64,000 nt of DNA from Pseudarthrobacter cellobiosi (lineage in GTDB: Bacteria; Actinomycetota; Actinomycetes; Actinomycetales; Micrococcaceae). The stretch is from positions 1-64,000 of the forward strand of contig NZ_JAMXBJ010000034.1 in the NCBI RefSeq assembly GCF_023913755.1, in the 5' to 3' direction. Positions 45,893 through 55,353 of this stretch are shown here, one piece after another; within the stretch, counting starts at the first letter, position 1, and every line of letters begins with the position of its first letter. Made by a program: the position numbers and the translations under genes. Below the pieces are notes generated by a model. The model was not told the origin of the DNA. It was given only the letters and a program-made list of their open reading frames with translations, and searched no databases.

Positions 45893-46159
45893 CGGACCCC
45901 GCACTCAGCGGACTGCGACGGCTAAGACCGTCAACGCACCGGCTCCGCCGTTCGCGGCCTAGCCAACTGTTCCGATAGGAGGTGGCCACCAGAGAGCTCA
46001 ACTACCAGCACTTGTCCCTGTGACCGGAGGTCCGGCTGAGAAAGTCCCAATCACTTCTTAGCCGGGCCGTCGGCGTGCCGGCAGACGGCTTAAAGGATGC
46101 CCTACCGGCCGGTATTATTGAGCAAGAATAGTGCCGCAGCGCACCGGGAGGAACGGGTC
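45893..46159 (+). other. Intergenic region before the kinase gene
   Basis: 267 bp with no convincing ORF or known RNA. A GATAGGAGGTGG stretch near 45973 looks like a strong ribosome-binding site with no following start in a useful frame. The kinase promoter must lie here; I cannot point to it. Confidence 0.35.
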
Positions 46160-47374
46160 ATGGTGGCGAATTCGCCTAGCTCCACTAAGAATGAAGTGCT
46201 CGGCGGACGCTATCGGCTGGCGGACATAATCGGCCGCGGCGGCATGTCATCCGTCTACCGCGCCCGGGACGAAAACCTGGGCAGGGATGTCGCCCTGAAG
46301 CTCTTTGCCCCACAGGCACCGGATGCCAATGAGCTCAGGCGCCAGGAAGCCGAAATCCAGCTGCTGGCAACGCTCAACCATCCCAGCCTGGTCACGCTGT
46401 TCGATGCAGGCATCGATACCCGTGTCCTGGACGAACCTCGGCCGTTCCTGACAATGGAACTCGTGGAGGGCCAGGACCTCCGCAGCCGGATCAGGCACAG
46501 TGCAGTTCCCTTGGACGAGCTTGCAGTCATCGGGGCAGGCGTAGCTGACGCGCTGGCCTACGTGCACAGCCTGGGCATCATCCACCGCGACATCAAGCCC
46601 GGGAACATCCTGCTCGTACAGATCCGTCCGGGCGAACCTTTACGACCCAAACTCACGGATTTCGGCATCGCCAGGATGGCGGATTCAGCCCGGCTGACCG
46701 CCACGGGAACCATGGTGGGGACGGCCGCATATCTCAGTCCGGAGCAAGCCATGGGTTCTCCCCTGTCGCCCGCCACTGATATCTACTCACTGGGTCTGGT
46801 ACTGCTGGAATGCGTCAAGCAAACCGTTGAGTTCCCGGGCAGCGCCGTTGAATCCGCGGTGGCCAGGTTGCACCGGGCACCCGAGATCCCCGCTGACCTT
46901 CCGGCGGAGTGGGCTGATCTGATCCGTTCCATGACTGCCATCGAACCGCTGGAACGTCCCGTCGCGTCCGATGTTGAATCCGTTCTGCGTCAGGCCCTGG
47001 TGTCACCCGTGTCCGCCCCGGGCGAGCTCGAACCGGCGACAACCCGCGTACTCCCGGCCATGCCGTTCAGGCCGCCGTCCATCGCCATCACCGCTGAATC
47101 AGACCTGCCCCTAGTCCGGGCCAGCAAGAAACAAGCGGATGTCACCCGCGGTTCCGACGCGCGCGGCTGGGTCCCGGACTTGTCTCGTCTCCGCCACACC
47201 GGAAGGCGGCTCTGGACGGTCATCGCATTGGGCGTGCTCGCCGCTGGAGCAGCCGCAGCGACGCTGACCTTCAGCCTGGCACCTCAGCCAACGCCCGACG
47301 TCGTTCCTTACCCCGCCGTCACCGGCACCTTGGGCGACCACCTCAAGGAACTTCAGGAGAGCGTGGAACCATGA
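46160..47374 (+). CDS. Membrane Ser/Thr protein kinase (Hanks type)
   Basis: This 404-residue kinase has all the key residues: Gly-rich loop IGRGGMSSVY, Lys47 in ALKLF, Glu63, HRDIKPGN (Asp144), DFGIA (Asp167), and APE-like SPEQAM. After the kinase domain and a juxtamembrane linker comes one helix (LWTVIALGVLAAGAAAATLTFSL, about residues 358-380) and a tail of about 25 residues outside; no PASTA domains. ATG at 46160 follows GGGAGG. Its stop overlaps the lipoprotein ATG, so the two are translationally coupled. Confidence 0.9.
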   Translation: MVANSPSSTKNEVLGGRYRLADIIGRGGMSSVYRARDENLGRDVALKLFAPQAPDANELRRQEAEIQLLATLNHPSLVTLFDAGIDTRVLDEPRPFLTMELVEGQDLRSRIRHSAVPLDELAVIGAGVADALAYVHSLGIIHRDIKPGNILLVQIRPGEPLRPKLTDFGIARMADSARLTATGTMVGTAAYLSPEQAMGSPLSPATDIYSLGLVLLECVKQTVEFPGSAVESAVARLHRAPEIPADLPAEWADLIRSMTAIEPLERPVASDVESVLRQALVSPVSAPGELEPATTRVLPAMPFRPPSIAITAESDLPLVRASKKQADVTRGSDARGWVPDLSRLRHTGRRLWTVIALGVLAAGAAAATLTFSLAPQPTPDVVPYPAVTGTLGDHLKELQESVEP

Positions 47375-47868
47375 GCCCTGCACCGAAGCACCGCGGGCGT
47401 TCGGCCACTGCCAAACGCCTGACAGCAGCAGCAGCAGCATTTCTGCTCGCCGGTTCACTGGCAGCGTGCGGTCCGGCTGAGACCGGCCTTCAACGTGATG
47501 CCGCCCGCCAACTCCAGGAACGAGTCCTCGGCGTCAGCCAGGCCGCAGCCAATAATGACCCCGCTGGAGGACTGGCAGCCTTGGATAGGCTCGAGGCCGA
47601 TCTTGCCTCCGCTGCGGGGACCGGGCAGGTTTCCGAGGAACGCCGGCGCAGCATCACGACGGCCGCCACTGCCGTCCGCGCCGACCTGACGGCGGCCAAG
47701 GCCGTAGCCGACGCCGCAGCAGCGAAAGCTGCGGAGGACGCGGCCGCTGCGCAAAAGCAGGCAGAGTCGGACGCCGCTGCGGATGCGGCCCAAAAAGCAG
47801 CCACCGCGCCGGTAGCTCCCGCGCCCACAGACGACAAGGGAAATAGAGGCAAAGGCAAGGACGACTGA
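47371..47868 (+). CDS. Ala-rich lipoprotein coupled to the kinase
   Basis: This 165-residue protein has a signal peptide with lipobox LAAC (Cys33), a helical stretch (QLQERVLGVSQAAANNDPAGGLAALDRLEADLAS), and an Ala/Lys/Glu-rich, coiled-coil-like segment ending in a basic tail, KGNRGKGKDD. I know no named family. It overlaps the kinase gene by 4 nt, so it is probably an accessory or sensor at the outside of the membrane for that kinase. This is inference. Confidence 0.75.
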   Translation: MSPAPKHRGRSATAKRLTAAAAAFLLAGSLAACGPAETGLQRDAARQLQERVLGVSQAAANNDPAGGLAALDRLEADLASAAGTGQVSEERRRSITTAATAVRADLTAAKAVADAAAAKAAEDAAAAQKQAESDAAADAAQKAATAPVAPAPTDDKGNRGKGKDD

Positions 47869-47926
47869 CTGACGGGCAGACGGACGGCACATCACGTATT
47901 AACTCACCCGCGCTTCATCCGGTCCC

Positions 47927-47954
47927 GTCGACTAGACGAAGTCGACTAGACGAA
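47927..47954. repeat. 14-bp tandem duplication before the icd terminator
   Basis: GTCGACTAGACGAA occurs twice without a gap (47927-47940, 47941-47954). It looks like a recent slippage product with no obvious function. Confidence 0.85.
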
Positions 47955-47955
47955 A

Positions 47956-47990
47956 AAGGCGGCGCCCCGGTTTCCCGGGGGCGCCGCCTT
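47956..47990 (-). terminator. Rho-independent terminator of icd
   Basis: AAGGCGGCGCCCCGG pairs with the CGGGGGCGCCGCCTT arm around a 5-bp loop, 18 bp past the icd stop. On the minus strand it is followed by TTTTTCG. It may serve both strands. Confidence 0.85.
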
Positions 47991-48007
47991 CTAAGGTTTG
48001 GTGCCGC

Positions 48008-50227
48008 TTAGTTCAGGGTCGCAATGACCCTGTTCAGCGTGGCGGACGGACGCATCACGGCCGAGGCCTTGGCCTCGTCCGGCCGGTAGTAACCGCCGAC
48101 GTCCACCGCTGAGCCCTGGACCGCGGCAAGTTCGCCGACGATGGTGTCCTCGTTGGAGGAAAGCTCCTTGGCCACAGCCGCGAACGATGCCGCCAGCTCC
48201 GCGTCCTCGGTCTGCTTGGCCAGTTCCTCAGCCCAGTAGCGGGCGAGGAAGTAGTGGCTGCCTCGGTTGTCCAGCTCGCCGGCGCGGCGGCTCGGCGACT
48301 TGTTTTCCAGCAGGAAGGTTCCCGTCGCCTTGTCCAGGGTGTCTGCCAGGACCTGCGCGCGGGCGTTGTTCGAGGTGGTGGCCAGGTGCTCGAAGCTGAC
48401 GGCCAGAGCCAGGAATTCACCCAGGCTGTCCCAGCGCAGGTGGTTTTCCTTGAGCAGCTGCTGGACGTGCTTGGGAGCAGATCCGCCGGCGCCGGTCTCG
48501 AAGAGGCCGCCACCGTTCATCAGCGGAACAACCGACAGCATCTTGGCGCTGGTGCCCAGTTCCAGGATGGGGAACAGGTCCGTGAGGTAGTCGCGGAGCA
48601 CGTTTCCGGAGACGGAGATGGTGTCCTCGCCCTTGCGGATGCGCTCCAGGGTGAAGGCAGTTGCCTTCACCGGGGACATGATTTCGATCTGCAGGCCCTC
48701 GGTGTCGTGGTCCTTGAGGTATTCGTTGACCTTGGCGATGAGGTTGGTGTCGTGCGCGCGGGTCTCGTCCAACCAGAACACTGCGGGCGTCTTGGAGGCG
48801 CGGGCGCGGGTTACGGCCAGCTTGACCCAGTCGCGGATGGGGGCATCCTTGGTCTGGCAGGCGCGCCAGATGTCACCCGGGGCAACCTCGTGTTCGATCA
48901 GCACAGCGCCGGTGCCGTCGACGATCTGCACGGTGCCGGCTTCCTGGATCTCGAACGTCTTGTCGTGGCTGCCGTATTCCTCAGCGGCCTGGGCCATGAG
49001 GCCAACATTCGGGACGGTCCCCATGGTGGTGGGGTCGAAGGCGCCGTGGGCGCGGCAGTCGTCCAGGACAACCTGGTAGATGCCGGCGTAGGAGCTGTCC
49101 GGGAGGACCGCCAGGGTGTCGGCTTCCTGGCCGTCCGGGCCCCACATGTGGCCGGAGGAGCGGATCATGGCGGGCATGGAAGCGTCCACGATGATGTCGG
49201 AGGGCACGTTGAGGCTGGTGATGCCCTTGTCGGAGTCCACCATGGCCAGGGCCGGGCCGTCGTCGAGGCCCTTCTGGATGAGCGCCTTCACGCCTTCACG
49301 GACGTCCTCCGGCAGCTCTTCGAGACCGCTCAGGATGGCGGCCAGGCCGTTGTTGGGACTCAGTCCGGCGGCGGTGAGCTGCTTGCCGTACGTCTCGAAC
49401 AGTTCGGAGAAGTAGGCCTTCACCACGTGGCCGAAGATGATGGGGTCCGAGACCTTCATCATGGTGGCCTTCAGGTGCGCGGAGAACAGGACGCCCTCCT
49501 CCTTGGCGCGAACTACTTGGGCCGCCAGGAACTCGTCCAGCGCTGCGGCGCGCATGACAGTGCCGTCGATGACCTCGCCGGCCAGCACGGGAAAGGCCTT
49601 CTTCAGGACCTTGACCGAGCCGTCTTCGCGGACCAGCTGGAGGGCGATGGTGCCGTCGGACCCGATGACCACGGACTTCTCGTTCGCGCGGAAGTCATCA
49701 GACGACATGGTGGCAACGTTGGTCTTGGAATCCGCGGACCAGGCACCCATGGAGTGCGGGTTCTGGCGGGCGTAGTTCTTGACGGACAGCGGTGCACGGC
49801 GGTCCGAGTTTCCCTCGCGCAGGACCGGGTTCACAGCGGAGCCCTTGATCTTGTCGTAGCGGGAGCGGACGGCCGTTTCCTCGTCCGAGGAGGGGTTGTC
49901 CGGGTAATCCGGCAGGTTGTAGCCCTGGCCCTGGAGCTCGGCGACGGCGGCCTTCAGCTGCGGGATGGAAGCGCTGATGTTGGGCAGTTTGATGATGTTG
50001 GCGTCCGGCGTCTTTGCCAGCTTACCCAGTTCAGCAAGGGCGTCGCCGATCTGCTGTTCCGGGGTGAGGTAGTCACCGAACACGGAGATGATGCGGCCTG
50101 CGAGCGAAATGTCACGGGTCTCCACCTCCACACCTGCGGTCGAAGCAAACGCCTCGATGATCGGCAAGAACGAATAAGTAGCCAGCATCGGCGCTTCGTC
50201 GGTGTGGGTATAGATAATCTTGGACAT
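48008..50227 (-). CDS. icd: NADP-dependent isocitrate dehydrogenase, monomeric type
   Basis: The enzyme oxidises isocitrate to 2-oxoglutarate with NADP in the TCA cycle. The 739-residue length and the start [21 protein letters not shown] are those of the monomeric IDH2 family, common in actinobacteria and unrelated in size to the dimeric form. Conserved segments include [21 protein letters not shown] (here [29 protein letters not shown], substrate phosphate loop) and the closing [13 protein letters not shown]. It stands alone, with its own terminator. Confidence 0.96.
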   Translation of the reverse strand: MSKIIYTHTDEAPMLATYSFLPIIEAFASTAGVEVETRDISLAGRIISVFGDYLTPEQQIGDALAELGKLAKTPDANIIKLPNISASIPQLKAAVAELQGQGYNLPDYPDNPSSDEETAVRSRYDKIKGSAVNPVLREGNSDRRAPLSVKNYARQNPHSMGAWSADSKTNVATMSSDDFRANEKSVVIGSDGTIALQLVREDGSVKVLKKAFPVLAGEVIDGTVMRAAALDEFLAAQVVRAKEEGVLFSAHLKATMMKVSDPIIFGHVVKAYFSELFETYGKQLTAAGLSPNNGLAAILSGLEELPEDVREGVKALIQKGLDDGPALAMVDSDKGITSLNVPSDIIVDASMPAMIRSSGHMWGPDGQEADTLAVLPDSSYAGIYQVVLDDCRAHGAFDPTTMGTVPNVGLMAQAAEEYGSHDKTFEIQEAGTVQIVDGTGAVLIEHEVAPGDIWRACQTKDAPIRDWVKLAVTRARASKTPAVFWLDETRAHDTNLIAKVNEYLKDHDTEGLQIEIMSPVKATAFTLERIRKGEDTISVSGNVLRDYLTDLFPILELGTSAKMLSVVPLMNGGGLFETGAGGSAPKHVQQLLKENHLRWDSLGEFLALAVSFEHLATTSNNARAQVLADTLDKATGTFLLENKSPSRRAGELDNRGSHYFLARYWAEELAKQTEDAELAASFAAVAKELSSNEDTIVGELAAVQGSAVDVGGYYRPDEAKASAVMRPSATLNRVIATLN

Positions 50228-50454
50228 GCGCGGGCGTCTCCCTGGAGGTCGGCTGATTTTTTGGAAATTTTGTTCTATTTCACCACCCCTAACTTACCTG
50301 AGGACACGGCTTTGAACCGTACCGGGGCGACCGGACGGCCCTGCATTACAGCGGACTGGGACATGGGAGAACGCCCGACGGCGGTGCGCACCCCGGGCCG
50401 CCAGCCGCCGTCGCGCTTTACCTCCGGGAGCCACCGGCGCAGGTGAGGATCCGG
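50228..50454. other. Upstream region of icd
   Basis: The first 60 bp are AT-rich (minus-strand AAATAGAACAAAATTTCC around 50262-50280) and probably hold the icd promoter and leader, with an SD at CTCCAGGGAG. The rest shows nothing I can identify. Confidence 0.4.
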
Positions 50455-50682
50455 TCAGCGCCGCTTGTGGGGTATGTCACTGGGCCAGAGCTGCACGTAC
50501 TTGGGGTCCTGCCGGCGCAGTTCCTCCGTCGCGGTGAACGAATGGACGGGATCGACGTCCCGCAATTGCACGGCTGCTGCGTAGGCCTCAACATCCGGGG
50601 AAGCGCCCTGGACGCTCCCTTCGGCTGCAAAATGCCGGCCATGCACGGCCGACTTCTTGGCGGACTTCCAGAAAGCAATCAC
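50455..50682 (-). CDS. Small hypothetical protein
   Basis: The reading frame has normal high-GC codon use and protein-like content: VIAFWKSAKKSAVHGRHF at the start and RRQDPKYVQLWPSDIPHKRR at the end. I place the start at GTG 50682 (75 residues); the frame is open to 50817, but that part looks less coding. I recognise no domain. The end is very basic. Confidence 0.45.
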   Translation of the reverse strand: MIAFWKSAKKSAVHGRHFAAEGSVQGASPDVEAYAAAVQLRDVDPVHSFTATEELRRQDPKYVQLWPSDIPHKRR

Positions 50683-50925
50683 GATGGGGCCCCAATTCGC
50701 ATAGAGTCCGGAGCCCAGATCGGACGTGCCACTGTATAGAAAAAGTACCCTTCGAAAAGCGTTTTGACCAGAGCGGCGCACCGGTACCAGCCGATCCGGG
50801 CCGTGTTTGCGGAGCATACTCGAGGCGTCACTACTATTTACAAATTTGTCATGTCTCGATAAGTTACATGGGTCACGCGGTGGGCTCTGCTGGGAACGCC
50901 TTCACAAGTACAAGACAGGACAACA

Positions 50926-51891
50926 ATGACGCGTACCAGGTCTCTGGCGGCCAGCCTCATGAGCCTTTCTGCAGCTGCCATATTGGCGCTGGTTGGCGCC
51001 GCTGGCGCAACAGCCGCTGCCCCGGCGTCGGACGACAAGTCGGCACCATCCGTTACCAGCGCTGCGGTGGACAGCACCGGGGTTGCCGACTACTGGACTG
51101 CAGACAGGATGCGCGCCGCCATTCCCGGCGACGTCCTCGCCGACAAGGCAGTGGAACGAGGCAACACCTCCAACGCCATTTCGGTGGAAAAGGGAGCCTC
51201 CACCAAGGTCAGAGGCACCAAGGCCAAGCCGACCATCGCCAAGCTTGAGACCCCGGTGGGCCACATCGGCAAGGTCTTCTTCACCTTGGGCGGCACTAAC
51301 TACGTCTGTTCAGGCAACGCCGTCTCCACTGCCAACAAGAGTACGGTGGCCACTGCTGGACACTGCATCAACGAAGGGCCCGGCGCGTTCGTCACCAACT
51401 TCGCGTTCGTCCCGGCCTACGACAACGGCAACGCTCCATACGGCAGGTGGACGGCCAAGGCCTTGTACGCCCCCACCCAGTGGACCGCCAACGGGGACAT
51501 GACGTACGACACTGGCTTCGCGGTCATGAATCCGCTCGGCGGGCAGCTCCTGACGGACGTCGTGGGGGGTTCCGGTGTTGCCTTCAACCAGCCGCGCGGC
51601 CTGACCTACCAGTCCTACGGATACCCCCAGGCATCGCCCTTTAACGGCGCCTCCCTCTGGAGCTGCACCGGCACGGCCACCAATGACACCAACAACCCGC
51701 AGTTCAATACCCAAGGCATCCCCTGCGACATGACCGGCGGTTCATCCGGCGGCCCGTGGTTCATCGGCACGGGCTCCGATGGCTTGCAGAACTCGATCAA
51801 CAGCTACGGCTACAACGGGTCGTCCGTGATGTACGGACCGTACTGGGGCACTGTCATCTGGGAAACGTACAACTTTGCAGCAGCAGCCTAG
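50926..51891 (+). CDS. Secreted trypsin-like serine protease
   Basis: The 321-residue preproprotein has a signal peptide (about residues 1-32), a propeptide with the motif ADYWTADRMRAAIP (residues 54-67) and a chymotrypsin-fold domain with the triad His146 (TAGHC), Asp195 (DTGFAV) and Ser274 (GGSSGGPW). Cys128/Cys147 and Cys247/Cys267 are likely disulfides. It resembles V8/Streptomyces-type extracellular proteases of unknown specificity. The small ORF that follows repeats the propeptide motif. Confidence 0.87.
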   Translation: MTRTRSLAASLMSLSAAAILALVGAAGATAAAPASDDKSAPSVTSAAVDSTGVADYWTADRMRAAIPGDVLADKAVERGNTSNAISVEKGASTKVRGTKAKPTIAKLETPVGHIGKVFFTLGGTNYVCSGNAVSTANKSTVATAGHCINEGPGAFVTNFAFVPAYDNGNAPYGRWTAKALYAPTQWTANGDMTYDTGFAVMNPLGGQLLTDVVGGSGVAFNQPRGLTYQSYGYPQASPFNGASLWSCTGTATNDTNNPQFNTQGIPCDMTGGSSGGPWFIGTGSDGLQNSINSYGYNGSSVMYGPYWGTVIWETYNFAAAA

Positions 51892-52084
51892 GAAAACCTC
51901 GCCTGACGAGGCATCCGGGAACGGACCCGTCAGCCACAGCAAATCGGCCCAGACCCACGGGGAGATCCTCGAGTACTGGACCAAACAGCGAATGGCCGAT
52001 GCAAAGCCCCGGGAGCTTCGGCTTCCGGAAGGGGGTCCGCGCCTCATGCAGCGGGGCGCGGACCCGGCACCACGTCCTTCCTAG
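51875..52084 (+). CDS. Small protein with the protease-propeptide motif YWTxxRM
   Basis: The frame starts at a TTG overlapping the protease stop and encodes 69 residues. EILEYWTKQRMADAKPRELRLPEG mirrors the upstream propeptide ADYWTADRMRAAIPGDVL: YWT, RM, A, P and L at the same spacing. It has no signal peptide. It may be a cytosolic propeptide-like inhibitor, or a leftover of a duplicated protease gene. Codon use looks coding. Confidence 0.55.
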   Translation: MQQQPRKTSPDEASGNGPVSHSKSAQTHGEILEYWTKQRMADAKPRELRLPEGGPRLMQRGADPAPRPS

Positions 52085-52100
52085 CTGCCCGTTAAGGCCC

Positions 52101-52137
52101 GACGGCGCCTGTCCCCTCAGCGGGGACAGGCGCCGTC
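52101..52137 (-). terminator. Terminator-like hairpin between the protease region and purH
   Basis: A perfect 16-bp stem (GACGGCGCCTGTCCCC and its complement) closes a 5-bp loop between convergent genes. It probably serves both; no T-run is marked on either side. Confidence 0.75.
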
Positions 52138-52150
52138 GACGTTTAACCGC

Positions 52151-53836
52151 TTAGTGGAAGAAGTGGCGGGCACCCGTGAAGTACATGGTGATGCCGGCCG
52201 CGTTGGCCGCGGCGACGACTTCCTCGTCCCGGACGGAACCGCCGGGCTGGACCACGGCGCGGACGCCGGCGTCGATCAGGATCTGCAGGCCGTCAGCGAA
52301 CGGGAAGAACGCGTCGGAGGCTGCGACGGCGCCGATGGCGCGCTGCGGAGCGCCACTCGCGCTGGTATTGGACGCACCGCCGGCGCCGTCGACGTCGGAC
52401 TCCACAGAAACGCCCAGCGTGTTGGCCCGCTCGACGGCGAGTTTGCAGGAGTCCAGGCGGTTGACCTGGCCCATGCCGATGCCCACGGCAGCGCCGTTGT
52501 CGGCCAGCAGGATGGCGTTGGACTTGGCCGCGCGGCACGCGGTCCAGGCGAAGGCGAGGTCCGCGAGGGTCTTTTCGTCAGCGGCTTCGCCGGCGGCGAG
52601 GGTCCAGTTGGCGGGGTTGTCGCCGTCGGCGTCCACCTTGTCGCTCATCTGGACCAGCACACCGCCTGAAACCTGGCGCATTTCTGCCGGGTAGCGGTCG
52701 TAGCCTTCGGGCAGTGCGAGCAGGCGGATGTTCTTCTTCTTGGCGAGGATCTCCACGGCTTCCGGCTCGAAGTCCGGCGCGATGACAACCTCGGTGAAGA
52801 TGCTGGCGACGGTCTCGGCCATGGCCGCGGTGACCGTGCGGTTGGCAGCGATGACGCCGCCGAAGGCCGAAACGGGGTCGCAGGCGTGGGCCTTGGCATG
52901 GGCGTCGGCGATCGGGTCTGCAGCATCGGCGGAACCAACGGCGACGCCGCACGGGTTGGCGTGCTTGATGATGGCGACGGCGGGCTCGGCGAAGTCGAAC
53001 GCGGCGCGGAGGGCGGCGTCGGCGTCGACGAAGTTGTTGTAGCTCATGGCCTTGCCGTGCAGCTGGTCGGCCTGCGCGATGCCGGCCGGGGCTGCCTTGT
53101 CCACGTAGAGGGCGGCCTGCTGGTGCGGGTTTTCGCCGTAGCGGAGAACCTCGGAGCGCTCCAGCGACAGGCCGGCGTAGGCAGGCCAGTCGATAATGCC
53201 GTCGCCGTCTTCATCCAGGAACTGGCTGGCAGTCCAGGTGGCCACGGCGTTGTCGTAGGACGCGGTGTGGGCGAACGCCTTGGCGGCCAGCCGCCGTCGG
53301 GTCTTCAGGTCAAAGCCGCCCTCAGCGGCGGCGGTGACCACGGAGCCGTAGAACGTGGGGTCAACAACAATGGCGACGGCGGCGTGGTTCTTCGCTGCCG
53401 AACGCACCATGGCGGGGCCGCCGATGTCGATCTGCTCAACGACATCGTCCTGCGCGGCGCCGGACTTCACCGTCTCAACGAACGGGTAGAGGTTCACCAC
53501 CACCAGGTCGAAGGTTTCAATCTCCATGCCGGCGAGGGTTTCCATGTGCGCGGGGACGCGGCGGTCCGCCAGGATGCCGCCGTGAACGCGCGGGTGCAGC
53601 GTCTTGACGCGGCCGTCCAGCATTTCCGGAGACCCGGTGACTTCTTCGACTTCCTGGACCGGGATACCGGCCGCGGCGATCTTCTTGGCCGTGGAACCGG
53701 TGGAGACGATCTTCACGCCGGCTGCGTGCAGGCCCTTGGCGAGATCCTCCAGCCCGGTCTTGTCGTAAACCGAGATCAGCGCCCGGCGGATGGGAACACG
53801 GTCGATGGATACACGGTCAGGCTGCGTGGCGCTCAC
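52151..53836 (-). CDS. purH: Bifunctional AICAR transformylase / IMP cyclohydrolase
   Basis: PurH does the last two steps of IMP synthesis, using 10-formyl-THF. The N-terminal IMP cyclohydrolase domain shows [16 protein letters not shown] and [14 protein letters not shown]; the C-terminal transformylase domain shows [24 protein letters not shown] and [33 protein letters not shown] at the end. The 561-residue length is slightly longer than usual, partly from an insertion near residue 480 ([21 protein letters not shown]). purN lies 2.6 kb upstream. Confidence 0.95.
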   Translation of the reverse strand: MSATQPDRVSIDRVPIRRALISVYDKTGLEDLAKGLHAAGVKIVSTGSTAKKIAAAGIPVQEVEEVTGSPEMLDGRVKTLHPRVHGGILADRRVPAHMETLAGMEIETFDLVVVNLYPFVETVKSGAAQDDVVEQIDIGGPAMVRSAAKNHAAVAIVVDPTFYGSVVTAAAEGGFDLKTRRRLAAKAFAHTASYDNAVATWTASQFLDEDGDGIIDWPAYAGLSLERSEVLRYGENPHQQAALYVDKAAPAGIAQADQLHGKAMSYNNFVDADAALRAAFDFAEPAVAIIKHANPCGVAVGSADAADPIADAHAKAHACDPVSAFGGVIAANRTVTAAMAETVASIFTEVVIAPDFEPEAVEILAKKKNIRLLALPEGYDRYPAEMRQVSGGVLVQMSDKVDADGDNPANWTLAAGEAADEKTLADLAFAWTACRAAKSNAILLADNGAAVGIGMGQVNRLDSCKLAVERANTLGVSVESDVDGAGGASNTSASGAPQRAIGAVAASDAFFPFADGLQILIDAGVRAVVQPGGSVRDEEVVAAANAAGITMYFTGARHFFH

Positions 53837-53978
53837 AAAAAGTCTCCGTCTGATCTCGCGGAACAGTGCCGCGGTTGGTGGGGATGGGCCCAGTTTATCG
53901 TGTTGTGCGGTTTGCCCCGCTTGCCGGCGGCAGTGTGAACGTCAGTGGGCACGGTTAGAGTTTTCACAGGAGGCTGCG

Positions 53979-55331
53979 ATGAATACTTACACCACTGTGC
54001 CCAGCGGCGAACAGGTGGTCCAGGAACTGCCCTGGCGTTGGAAAGTCCAGGGGCGGATCTTCGTGATCGGCGGCCTCGGCTTTATGTTCGATGCCTGGGA
54101 CGTGACGCTTAACGGCATCCTCATCCCGCTGCTCTCGACGCACTGGGCCCTGGCTCCCGGCGAAGTGGCCTGGGTGGGTACTTCGAACCTGATCGGCATG
54201 GCCCTGGGCGCGTTTGTGTGGGGCACCATCGCGGACACGATCGGGCGGAAGAAGGCATTTACGGCCACGCTGCTGATCTTCTCGCTGTTCACGGTCCTGG
54301 GCGCCTTCTCCCCCGATTTCATCTGGTTCTGCGTGTTCCGGTTTATGGCCGGCTTCGGTCTGGGCGGCTGCATACCGGTGGACTACGCGCTCGTGGGTGA
54401 GTTCACACCACGCAAGCAGCGCGGGAAGGTCCTCACCGCGATGGACGGCTGGTGGCCGGTGGGCGCGGCCCTTGCCGGTTTTGTGTCCGCAGGCCTCGTG
54501 GCCGTGTTCGGCGACTGGCGGCTGACCATGCTGGTGATGGTGCTGCCTGCGCTCCTGGTGTTCTGGGTCCGGCGCAGCGTTCCGGAGTCTCCGCTGTTCC
54601 TCATCCGCAAGGGCCGCCGCGAGGAAGCTGCCAAGGTCATCGACGACCTCGTGGCAGCAACCGGCGCCGAACCCCGCGCCTACAGCCTGCCCGATGCGCA
54701 GGAAGTTCCGCGGCTCTCCGCCGGCAGCGCCTGGCATCAGCTGCGGCTGGTGTGGCAGTTCAACTGGAAGATCACGGCCACGGCCTGGGCCCTGTTCTTC
54801 AGCATCCTGCTGGTCTACTACCTGTCCTTGACATGGATGCCACGGATCCTGATCGGCGCTGGTTTCGCCGAGTACAAGGCGTTTGTGACCACGGCGTCCA
54901 TGGCGGCGGTTGGGCTTTTGGGTGTCGTTGTGGCCGCGCTGCTGGTGGAGCGTGTGGGCCGCAAATGGATCCTTGCCATCACGGGCCCGCTGTCCGCGCT
55001 GACCCTGGTGATCGTGGCGATTGTGGTGGACATCCCCACCGCCGCGATATTCTGGCTGCTGGCGTTCGGGTTTGTGGTGCAGATAGCAATTCCGGTGCTC
55101 TACGCGTACGTGTCTGAGCTGTACCCCACCGAGCTCCGCGGCACGGGTTTCGGCTGGGCGTCAACATTTTCGCGGCTGGGGGCTGGTTTTGGGCCCCTGA
55201 TATTTGCGAACTACTTCTGGCCCGAGCTCGGCCTGGCCACGTCCTTCGCCCTGGCCGGTGGGCTGGTGCTGGTGGCCGTCCTGTGGATGGCGTTCTTCTC
55301 CCCCGAAACCAAGCAGCGCCGCCTCGAGTAG
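53979..55331 (+). CDS. MFS transporter (sugar/aromatic-acid porter type)
   Basis: This 450-residue major facilitator has 12 helices and the motif GTIADTIGRKKAF between helices 2 and 3, plus GCIPVDYALVGEFTPRKQRGKV and AYVSELYPTELRGTGFGWAS. I chose ATG at 53979 after GGAGG. These marks fit the metabolite:H+ symporter/sugar porter group; the substrate is unknown. It lies on the opposite strand between purH and purN. Confidence 0.88.
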   Translation: MNTYTTVPSGEQVVQELPWRWKVQGRIFVIGGLGFMFDAWDVTLNGILIPLLSTHWALAPGEVAWVGTSNLIGMALGAFVWGTIADTIGRKKAFTATLLIFSLFTVLGAFSPDFIWFCVFRFMAGFGLGGCIPVDYALVGEFTPRKQRGKVLTAMDGWWPVGAALAGFVSAGLVAVFGDWRLTMLVMVLPALLVFWVRRSVPESPLFLIRKGRREEAAKVIDDLVAATGAEPRAYSLPDAQEVPRLSAGSAWHQLRLVWQFNWKITATAWALFFSILLVYYLSLTWMPRILIGAGFAEYKAFVTTASMAAVGLLGVVVAALLVERVGRKWILAITGPLSALTLVIVAIVVDIPTAAIFWLLAFGFVVQIAIPVLYAYVSELYPTELRGTGFGWASTFSRLGAGFGPLIFANYFWPELGLATSFALAGGLVLVAVLWMAFFSPETKQRRLE

Positions 55332-55353
55332 CCCCCGGCGTCGCCCCCCCCAA

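Noticed and set aside
48254..50446. 730-residue plus-strand ORF opposite icd
   Set aside because: A mirror frame of a long high-GC gene; no domain is visible and icd is certain.
50443..50739. Plus-strand 98-residue ORF
   Set aside because: The overlapping minus-strand frame has better codon use and more protein-like content.
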